A stretch of 64,000 nucleotides of DNA from Anisakis pegreffii (taxonomy: Eukaryota > Nematoda > Chromadorea > Rhabditida > Anisakidae), in NCBI GenBank assembly GCA_035041965.1, contig JAPYMA010002492.1, positions 79,628-143,627 of the forward strand, given 5' to 3'. A program made the position numbers and the translations under genes. Positions 12,070-24,000 of this stretch are shown here, piece by piece (position 1 is the stretch's first letter; each line of letters opens with the position of its first letter). The notes under the pieces are model-generated. The model worked only from the letters and a program-made list of their open reading frames with translations. It had not been told where the DNA came from and did no database searches.

Positions 12070-15000
12070 CTAAACATAATAGTTTGGAGAGATAACGTTG
12101 TAGATGGCATCAGTGATCATCTTGGCCGAATCTCGTTCACAACGCTCGGCCAGCTTATCGTGATGTGTTCGTAGAAACGACCGTAGTGTCTCAGTGATCG
12201 TGCTCTGAAAATGTATTCATTCCCATTGACTGGTGGTGACTTCGATCAGCATTCCAGTTTCGTAAAGGCATAGGATCGAGAAAATTTCACTCAAATCGGC
12301 CTTAATCAACATCAGATGCTTAGAATTTCCACTTCAATAAGCAGAGAATTGATGCCGTTTGTACGAAGACTAGAGTTTGATTCTAAATTAACTGACTGAT
12401 TACTGATTGATTGAGTGATCGATTCCAAATTTTCATCGTTAGTTTGAATGAAATGAGACAAAGACTGGAGATTATCTATAGTCTATGAATTGAAGTACAG
12501 TGGTAACTTATGAAGAGGTGATGAACCGTGGAAGGTATCTTTCTCGAATTTGTAATCATAACTGCATATTATAAGGCCTTCGTATTGTTAAAATAAGATG
12601 GAGATTTGAAGACAAAGCACGCACACGTATCGCAGAATCTTTGCCATTCACGGTTTTACAATAGTCGAGAATGAGTTTTGCTATCATTGGTGGTATAGTG
12701 AAGGGATACGCTCGAATCACGGATGACAACTTCAACACAGCACCGTGTCTTTCAGCTAGTCTTTCACTAGTGGTCAACTTGAGGGCTTCATCCTGAAAAT
12801 TTAAGGTTTTGAAGAAGCTAGCCAGTCAGTTACTTCAGTTTGGTTGGCAATGTTTAGTGAAACCTCAGAGTTTATTTTTCCAGCCATTCCAACATAGATT
12901 TTGACATATTTCAGTTTACTTTATTGTTTTGAAATATTCAGTTGATTGAGAATGACTAGTTGAATTGCATTGGAGTTTTAAGAAGTTCTTAGCAGGAACT
13001 GACGATGTCGTTCCGTTGGATCATCTGATGGCCACAGTGAATGAATGACGTAAAGCATTCAGCAGCTTCAATCCGTACTTCATTACGACTATGACACAAT
13101 GCCTTTTCGACTAAACTCCTGAAATATTCATGTGTTGATATCGAGCATTTCATTTTATTTTAACTTTTCATTATTGGTAATCTCAGAAGAAATCACCCAA
13201 ACAACCACAAAGTATGAAACAGGTGATACAATTACTCACAGAAATTTATTTGTCAAATAAAGTGTCGCTCATATGTGATCTTAACTCACTATTTCATTCA
13301 CTTTGAACATGTCAATGCTTAAATTTATGAGAAAAATTAATTAGATTCAACTTAGATAAATCAGAAAGCATGGAAATGGTTCCAAACAAAACCTTATCAG
13401 AGCAGGTCGGTTGTTGAGCTCACAAACGTAGATATTTGAGAAGACGAAAACTTGCAGAAATCTTAAAATAGAAACCCAGGCACGCCAACTGTCACTTTTT
13501 GTCATTGTCTAGAAGTGAATCAACAGTTACTTTTCAGGAATAACTAATAAAATGGTCTATTTCATTTGACATTCAGTGCTATCATCTTCTTATCGATAAC
13601 TCATTTCTGATAATATCATCTGATAATGCAATATTATTCTGATAATATTGAACATTCCAGTGAGATATCATTCCATTGATGAGTTATGCTCTTGTTCATA
13701 TTCGCCGAGATTGGAACAATATGAGGAATGTTGAGGTAATACAAGGCAGCACTACCGCTTTATCAAAAAGGCTTATTGAAGCATCTTACCATTTGAACTG
13801 TTTGCAACATTAGATCTGCTAAAGCTTCACTTAGATAGATTCCAGACCAGGTTTGAAACAGGAGTTCGCTGGATGCGACAGCGAGGTCAGCATCACGAAC
13901 CTCTTGAACTTCCTCATTGCTAAAAGCAATCCGATTTTCATTAGCACATTTCTGATTTAAGTTCATTGACTTAGATAAATGTAGCACATCCAACAGATTT
14001 GGTTGTAGTGCCGTCGTTCTGATGATTTGATGCGAATAAACTTGTGTTCAATTAACAAGCACTGGAGTTCGAAGAAGAACTTGCAATTGATTTGCAAGCA
14101 CTATTCATTGTAGTTCCAGACGCAGTATGCCATGACATTTGCTATCATGACCTGACAGATCAGTGGTTGTAATAATCTTGATCTTGCATTCGGTTTCTCC
14201 CCTTCCTTCGCTCTTATCCCATCAGGCATATGACATATCGTCATTTCTTTCTTATGGATGATAGAAAGTGAAGACCAATCAGCATTAATCTACAATTCTG
14301 CCTAATCACCTTTAGCCCCACCAAATTCCATAAGATCCACTACAAAAACTACTGCTCAATGAAAGAGTAATGAAAATAACATGAATACAGTATCATCTAC
14401 TTACTCGGCTGTTTCCTCATTTGCCAGGTGAGTGATCAACGGGAAGAGCGCAATGATTGAAGGTGAGAGTGAAACGAATGAAGTCGTATAATACGATTGA
14501 AGAAGTCCCAAGAGTGTTTTCAAACCAACTGAACGCTACAATTCGAAACAATCACAATTGTACTGAGAATTAGGTAATTCATGACAATTTCAATACGATA
14601 CATGAATAATAATCAATGAAAGTGGATCCGATTCGCTAATTGAGGCGAATTATTCTCGATATCTGAATGGGGATTTCAGAATGGATGAATCTGAATTGGT
14701 TGTGGGATTATTGCAGTGAGCGAAATGAGTGGATAAGCAGAATGAGGAGTGCAAAAACCTTTTGCTGTTTGAGTACATCGATTTTTGTTGTCATTGTCAC
14801 TTTACGAGTCTTACCCTTAAGCTGCGCACCTTTCGCAATCGGAGATGATACAGAACTTTCATTCAAGAACCCAGTCTGGAATCAATGGAAAAAATGAACA
14901 TTCCTCTAATGTTTCAGGAGGATTTACTTATGAGTTTCTGACTTCCTTAAGTCAGCTTATCAGTTTTACTTTGTAAAATATTTCGCGGTATCACCTCTGC

Positions 15001-18000
15001 GCTAAACAACTGAAGCATTTCTTCCAATGTAGGAATGGTGAATCGACGTGGAAGCAGAGATTGATTACCAGCAGCAGACTGCAAAAACGGCTGGAAATGA
15101 TAGTATCCTGAAAACAGTTGTGTTAGTCTGTAGTGCTCGAGTAACTATAGATCAATTTGATTTAATCTCCATCATCAAGGTACATAGGTAATGGAGGGGA
15201 TCGGGAACTCAGTATTTCGTGCAATTGTAGCTGCTTACAACACTTCATTCCCCTATTTTCTGAGTAACATTGGCTCGTCAGAGTCTAACAGGGTTTTCAT
15301 TTGTTTTAACTGGATTTTCATTCTTTTCCTTGCTGTTCCAATCGCTCTCATAACTTTTATCACCAAAGTTGTTCTCTTCTGCTAATTTCTCATTCATTTC
15401 ATTCAACAACTAAAGTCAAATTCTCATTCTATCAAGTACACTCTATAAATAATTATTTGACTCTCGAACATTGTTGAGCAATAATATTCGAATGCTGTAT
15501 TGTTGACTTCGGTTGTCAACACTCGTCAACACATCCAGTAAACAGTATATGCTATAGAATAAGAAATTGCTTCGAACAGTGAAGTGAAATGAGACGAAGT
15601 GAATGATAAAAACTCATGAAGAGAACGATATTCGCATGTGATAGCTATGAGAGTGAATACAACACGTCTGAAAAGAATGAGAATCTATCATTAACAATAG
15701 CTTTTCATGCAATCATAATCGATTGCATTAATGAGCAACACATCGGTCTAGGACACTAATTTCTTTCACGTTGCTGAGAAAGTTCTGGACCAGTTTTTCG
15801 TTTGCTCCTGATATTACACGTAGAAATAGTAGGTTCTAGTATCAAGGGGTGGGAGAGGGGTAACGGCGACCTGTCAGATCATCAAAAGGGTAAAGGAGCA
15901 CCCGAACATGAGAACCACTGCTCCAGCATGCAACACATCCTGCAGCTGGGGATCACGTGGCATGATACAACAGCGATACCTTGCAATTTGAGCTCGCTCA
16001 GTGGCCAATGCAGCTCGATGAATTAACCGTTTTGCAATTCTAAGTGCACGCCTTAACAGCGATGTTGTTCGCCAAGATGAACAAGTCGCAATATAATAAA
16101 CGAGTGCCAGTCTCCTGAAATCATACATTGCATTGAACGTGAAGACTCTAGAAAATATTAAAGATTTTCAAGGATAGTTCGAATATTTTGAGAAACTGAA
16201 AGGCAGGTAACTCACAAGCATCTATGCCATGAGGTTGGTGATGGTTTCAGAGCACTTTCAAAAATGCCCTCAACAAGCCAGTGCAATCTTCGCAGATCAA
16301 CAAAATCAACGCATAGTTTCAGTGCCGTCTCCCAGTGTTCAACAGTCTCAGATGTTAATCCTGAAAGTCCTTATTCATTAGCGCCCATTCAAATGTAACT
16401 CTAATTTCTCCAATTGTTTTGAGATTTTGAAAAGAATCAAAGGAGATCACCTTCAATTTGCGTGACCATTAGTGGTTTCAACCATGACCACATTTTGTTC
16501 AGCTCAGAATAGGGCCAATTCCTTGAGCCCCTTATTAGACCACAACAATAGACTGCGGCCAAACGTTTCCTGGCTCTATCGGCCAGAAATTCAACCGAAC
16601 CACTCTTCTTCTGCAAACAGCACAAATCAGCTAGGCGCGTTAAATTGCAGTAAATGACAGCAGATATGAATTGAAATAAGTTATATGAATTGGAAACTGA
16701 TAATAGCAACCTTGGAATCTCTCATTATGTCTTCCAGCAAAGACTTCAACGTTGGTAGCATAATGGTGTAGTAGTTACGAAACAGATACTGAAATCATGA
16801 TTTTGTGTTATTTTTAAAGGTTTGAAGTATATGATATTGCAAGCAAACGAAATTTCTGGTGTCACCAAAGCAAGGAATATTTTTTCGGCATAAGTCCTCC
16901 TTAGGAAAGCAGCAATGGATACCCTAATGAAATTGTATTCATCACTGCAAAATTCATCGTTGTCCTCTTTTTCTTTCAACAATATCGTGTGCCATTGTTT
17001 GAATACACCCCCATCGAGTAACATTTCTATGATTGTTTTTTCCATAGCGTTCAATCCGCTTAACGGACGTTTCATTCCGACTTGTTTGCAAAACGGTGCA
17101 GTGACCATAAGCTTCCTGCAAAAGAACTGCTCTCGAGATTCGTTCGAGCTTTTATTTCAGATGTCAACTTCAAAAGCCTTTCAAATATCACTATCAATCA
17201 TCATAGGTGGATAATTTCTTGAATATTCGAACGTTCGAATATAATTTCCGTGATGTGCGAAATAGTATCGCATTCGATCTGAGGTCATGAGATTATGTCT
17301 CAGCTCCAGGTCTGTTATCAGAAACAGAAACTTAAGTTCATGCAGTGCTCTTCAGTGAAAGATTTGACTGACTTTGGCCACTGATATGAACCCCAATGAG
17401 GTTTCGACACGAAAACTGTTCCATTCCAAGTGTCATCATCAACTGGCAATTTTTTCTCGTCGTATACGACACAGAGATTGTCCAGACGAGGACCACATCC
17501 GTGCATACCTTGTGGATCTCGAATCTAAATCAGTTGTGTATGCATTTCGAATCATATCGGAAAGATCATTTCGAAAAACCAATTAGATCAGAAATTCCGT
17601 GTTGAAAACAATCCCTCTTCAACAGCTCACAGCTAACACAAGCAGAATTTCATCATGCTGTATAAGGAAACGACCATTTTTGGAGGATTCCAAACGATTC
17701 GAACGGATTTCGGCTTATTCCACGCCATCCAACCAGTCAAACAGTCCGCAGCACATTGTCGCCATAATGAGCGAACATCGGTCAACATTTGCAGAAACAC
17801 CTGATTTTCATAGCATCTTTTAGCACGATCTGGGCATTAATCAACTGATCTTCTCAGATATTTGTTTAATTTTGAAATTATTTTTGTTTGTCACACTTTC
17901 GATGAATCAACTATAAATATATGAGAGCGAGAAGTGAAACTCTAAATTCTTAAGTTTCAAGTGAAGCAATGCTTCTGCAAGTTCAACCTTCAGTGCAGCC

Positions 18001-21000
18001 ACATCAAAATCATTCCTGTGCAAAGTGTACAGAAATGATCTGGCACAATCAACGTTACGCCAATGATAAAATTGTCCTTTATTCAGGCAAGTCATAACCA
18101 ACTCGTGTCGTAGCGTTGCAGTCTTCCTGAAATTCAAAAAATTTTCTATCATCCACTAAACACACAGCATCAAAGAGAGTCAGTCATGTTTCAGGAGTCC
18201 GAAAGAAAGTAATGACTCGAAAATCAGTGAACAGATGCGATTGGAATTTAGTTGCGGTACTTTTGTTTTTTCGTTTGTCTTTCATTGAATGTCACTTTTG
18301 TTTTTTGCAAAAATTCGACGTCCGTTTTCGGAATCTTTTTCTGGAACTCGATGAATGCTTCACTGTTTCGTGCATCCGCATCAATCAGTTGCTGAGCGCA
18401 CTCACGTAGTTTGTCAGATATCTGGAAAACTCTGATGGTGTAAAGAATTCAATTGAGAAAATCGCACGCCAACACCGGAAATCGCTTCCTCAAACGACGT
18501 TCTTTAAGCAAATGTATTCCCTATCATGCGTAATGATGCTTGCGTTCCAGTCAAATTGTTTCATTGTCAAGCATAGCACACAAAAGTTTCAAAAAGCATG
18601 TGCACAACAGAATTGAAACGACGTCAACTGACAATATTTTTAGCTGGTGACCATGATTCGACGGAAACCAATGAATAGGCTCGTTCGACGAGTTTAATTA
18701 TCGATGGCTTCTCGGAGTAGGCGATCTTAGCGATTGCCAACCAACATCTACATCGTACAGATGGTGCACTCGACACCACAAATCCACCCTTGATCAACAT
18801 ATAGAGTGCACCCTGAAATTTGATCGTCAGTAAGTTTTAAACAGTTAACACTCATATCAGATGCTTGGTTGCCTTTGCAAAAGTTTATCATTTCAGCTGT
18901 CTGGGGCATTAAGATTTAGAAATGTACACTGGAGTGAATAGTTTTCTAATATTTAACAAACCTTGATTTCTTCATGACAAGCTTTTGTGGAAGGGTCGAG
19001 GTATTTCGTGATGTCTTTTACAATTTGAGCTTTAGCATTGGGAAATTTGGATAAGATACGAATGAGTACGGTTTGTGATGCGATACGCACCTGAAATGAT
19101 GAACATGTGACTTTCTGATAGTGCTACATTAGAACTTTCATTCCAGCCTCGGGCATTATTATCCTCAAGAAAGATTTCAGCAGTGCATAGATTGAAGTTC
19201 GAATGAGAAACGAGCTGGAATATAGCGAAAACTTCGACAGAATTATTTACATGCTGTCTGGCATTATTCAATCGTATGGCTGGCGTAGGATTTTTCTACG
19301 ACTCTGTGATGTGTTTCGTAACTGTTTCATAATGAGGAAAATGTTTGTACCTCAGTGAATGAGTTGGTTCCTAATAAGACCAAATCTTTCAATATTTCCA
19401 AATGCGACGTCGTGAACTTGTCACTTCGAGGTCGAATTTCCTTAAAAATGCTCAGAATATCAACCGACAAGTTTTGATAGTCAAACGACATTCATAGATC
19501 TAAGATGATTCTATTGAAATTATGCAATAAGTATTTTTTTTGGAGTATTATTTCAGAGATTCAGAAGAGTTTTTCGCATACTTTCTGTAAGGCGAATACA
19601 CGTTCCTCAAAGTTCCTGTAAAGCTCCACTCGTTTCCCTCGAATCGGATCCTCGTAGCTGGGCGATGATGTTTCTGGTTTTTCACGGAAACGACACTGGG
19701 ACTGAAATATCGAAAAGGTTTGAGGCAAAAGATACAGATTATCATTGATGGAGATCACTTCGCTTCAAATTCGATGGTTTCAGAAGGTTTCTTGTCACCA
19801 AAGTTCCTGATGATATGAATGAGACCTCTGATATAATCTAGTTTCAATGATTTACATATGGTATCTTCTATTCATGAACGGACAAAACAACAGTTGATAT
19901 AGTGAATTCAAAAATTCGATGTCATACTCCTCTAGTCGTAAGCAAATGCAGAATTGCGGTGATTTTTTCGAGAATTTTTGCTTGATCATCATGCAGCCGT
20001 AACACATGCGCGATCAAATTGTGCATTGTTTGTCGAACTCGCTCCCTTACATTCTCTCCATGAAACGAAAATGCTGCAAGCAGTTCCTGAGAGAATATTG
20101 CAAGTAGACATTTTGAAGGAGCAATTCTTCCACTCAGTACCAAAAAAATTTGGCGATCTGAAGCTAAATTGCGCTGGAGAATGTAACTTCAGTCTTTGTC
20201 AATTCAGTGCGAAACCAACTTTTCATTTGTGGTGACATTGCAGATAGAATCTGTGGTTCGGTTGGAATTTCGGTCCGTGAGAGTTTGATAATTGGAGTGG
20301 TGAAATTTGGTAGACGTTTTCCGACACAAAACAACAACTTTTCAACAATATACAGCGATCGTTTGATTGCCTTCCTGCAGAATCGAAACGGATCAATGTC
20401 ATTCCTTCACGAGATCTTATATTGATAATGGCGGATCCGAACTGGTAACCTTATGAATTTATTAATTTCAAACATTTTAACGATAGTACTCAAAGCGATG
20501 CAAGGATTCGTGACTTTAGGTCGCATGGAATTTCTGAAAACAGCCGTGGAGAACAAAAAAATAGCAAAACGAACTTATCCATTTTTTCAGGTGTTTGTAA
20601 CACCAAAATCTCTTTAAAAACAAATTCATCGATCAATTGCTCAGCAAAACAAAGTTCGTCCACACCCGGAACATGCCATCTCATTTTAACGGCATCTTTA
20701 ACAACTCCAGCTCCCCACTTCTATAAGAGTGATATTGATATGCTTCAATGGCTTTGATATTTTTAAAACTGACTTAAGAATATCAAAATTAAGCGAGTTG
20801 AATTCAGTGACATCTTTAAGACAGTGTTTCACAATTTGAGCACTGCTATCCAAGGTGCAAGCGATTTTGTCAGAGCAGATAAACTTCATAAAATTAATGC
20901 AATGTTCTCTTATAAATGGTTCTCACGTTCGGGTGCTCTATTACCCCTTTTGATAATCTAGCAAGCCGACGTTACCCCCCTTTCTCATTAAATATGAAAA

Positions 21001-24000
21001 TCGTTGCTCATTACTGCAATCGATTATGATTGCATGAAAAGCTATTGTCTACGACACGTTCATTTCAAACTGTTCTGCATGGATTCTCATTCTTTTCAGA
21101 CGTGTTGTAGTCACTCTCATAGCTATCACATGCAAATACTGTTCTCTTCATGAGTTTTTATCATTCACTTCGTCTCATTTCATTTCACAGTTCGAATCAA
21201 TTTCTCATTCTGTAGCACATACTGTTTACTGGATGCGTTGACGAGTGTTGACAACCGAAGTCAACAATACAACAATTGAATATTATTGATCAACAACGTT
21301 CGGCAGTCAAATGATTAATTATAGAGTGTATTTGATAGAATGAGAATTTGACTTTAATTGTTGAATGAAATGAATGAGAAATTATCAGAAGAAAACAATT
21401 TTGGTGATAAAAGTTATGAGAGCGATTACAACAGCACGGAAAAGAATGAAAACCCTGTTAAAACAGTGAAAAAGGAATCCTGTTAGGCCTTACGAGCTAA
21501 TGATACATTAAAAAAATAGGAGAATGAAGAGTGTTGCCATCAACTAACCTCATTTTCATACCCGAGCTGAAAAAATACCCTCACAATGGCGTTCCTATCA
21601 TAACACAACAACTGCATGGAATACTTATTTCCCGATCTCTTCCATTGCCCCTCCATTACCCCTTGTCACCTCCAAATTACCCAAAATGGGTAATTTCACC
21701 CCATATGAGAACCACTGACTTAGAAGATGAGAAGAGTGAGCGAATTGACTGGAATCTTAACCCAGATAGGCGATTGGTAGTAAAAGGTTGAGAAATAGAC
21801 TGGAATCTTAACCGACTGATCTAAAGAATGTTTCCAATAAGTGCTTTGAACCAAAACATTCTTCAAGTGCTCAAGAATGCCTTAGTGACTGTTCAACTAC
21901 CTCAATTATCAATGATTCTTTCAGAGGTTTGTTCAGCTCCATTTGTTGATCATTCTCACTCAACGGATAAACTTCTGTCAGCTGAGTGAGTACATTCGTC
22001 AATGACCAACACGCACCCTAAAACAATTAAATTACAAACGTATGCCCTGTATTTGATGCATTCTTGGATTTAACAGAAGATTACCTGGTAAGCATTCAAA
22101 CAATGCATTGATATTGCCATCTTGTGCAGTTGTATGCATTCGGTCTTATATTTCAAAATAATTTGACTTGGAACTGAGAAAAGTACCATTCCTAGATAGA
22201 TAAACCACATTGTTGCAGCGTCTAACACTTCTAAATGCTGTTTCTCCTCTGAAAGAATTTGAGCATTTTATAAGTAATTGAGATGAAATCTAACATTGAG
22301 GACATGAAACCAAACGATTTAGTGAGGTAAATAAACAAATCAGACAAATCAAATTCCATGACATGATCAAAGATTTGATATTAGGAGATCAAATTACCGC
22401 AGTTCAGCTCTTTTAAGTTTTCCATGACATGTTTCAAATAGAGTGGCGTATACTTAGCAGGATTCGCCTGCAATATGGAAATAATCACAAGCCAATGAAA
22501 TGTTCTTCTCTTTGATGTCATTTCAGATGCGAACGGTGAAGGTATCAAGATCTCAAGTTCATGAATCCAAATCTTTGGAAAACAACTGACATAAAATGCT
22601 TTTGCCTCAAATGAAAGTTTTAGGATACTGGAAGCAACAGATCAGTGAAGTCAATCCTTACATAAGTACATTCCTGAACCAGTGCACACATCGCATCTGC
22701 GGCAATCGCATTTTCGGTTTGCATCGAACGCACGAAATTGTAGATTTGTTCAGCAATCAACTGAAACTTCCAATTTTTTCAACTGTGATCTGACCTTAAG
22801 CTAGTTAACGCTCTTAAGGTCTGTCCTTGAGCTATACAACGTAGAGATCTTCACTTTCTGGGCTTGATGTAATCGACTACCATTAGGATTTCCTTATAGG
22901 ATTTCGTTTGTTTTGCATTGGAATTGATTTATAAATATAGAAACCTCGACAATTGCCGATGATGAATTGTTGAGAAGCGATCGAAATGCCGACTGTATAC
23001 GAATGTTTACGAGCAGCTCATCCTCACCGCCATAACCTGCCTGAGCTGCCGAAACGTCACATATCGAATCCAAGCATGTGGTTGAGTCTTTTGGTACCGC
23101 AGTTCCCAGTTGTGTTATCAGCGTGAACACACTGAAAAATAGTATCAAATGTTACTGGTGTTCTCGTGATGAACATGATTTAGTATGTCAAACGCATTGC
23201 TATCTTGCACTAATCTTTCGAAAGTAAACTAAACATAATGTTAAATTCTCAGTTTCATGAAAGTGATTTGAAAATTTTGCCGATATTTCTGTGTTATTGT
23301 AGAACAACAAACCGGTCCATCAATTTTGTGACGATTTTCGGTAAGGCTGCTGTTAGAATGCATAAGTTTTTATCATCTTCACTCAACGTTTCATAGCTCT
23401 CCATTCTGAGTGCTTCAGAACAGTCCACAACGGGAATGAGCGCAAAGAATGTTTCGATTATCTGAATTCAAATGAGTTCTCGGGACAATTCTATCAAGAT
23501 TGCAGAGAAATGAAAACGATTTCATATAATTTCATGCGATGAAAGAAGCCAAAGCGGCGACTGTTCAATTGCTCACGCAGTCCGTTTTGATCTAAAAATA
23601 AGATTTGGTTCATACGAATATTTATAGGTAATTTATCAAAGTAGTTTTGTTGATTTACCCTGAAAGCTAGCGATAACTTCACAATATCGTTGATATCGAT
23701 GGCAGAAACCAAACAGTCCAGCAGTATGATCGCATGATAGCGTAACGGCTCTCTTCCTGGAGCATTCCTTTGTAACTGCACGGAACGTATTGATTCTTTT
23801 GGAGGGCGACTCTTCCACATTTTACGCAGCACCAAACTTTCGGTGAACATTAAAGCCTCCATGCTGTCCTAAATCAACAATATGAATACAACTGTAACAA
23901 ATCAGCAGTTGAGCAATCAGAAATTTGTTAGAAAAAGCTTGAAATCCACAGAAATTTCATCTCATCTCACCATGTTATCATTCCGCATTTCGTTGATCCA

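Noticed and set aside
20450..20533. An apparent frameshift in PSME4 exon 18 (ILASL then a stop).
   Set aside because: It came from using the wrong phase. With the correct phase the exon reads SMRPKVTNPCIALSTIVKMF without interruption.
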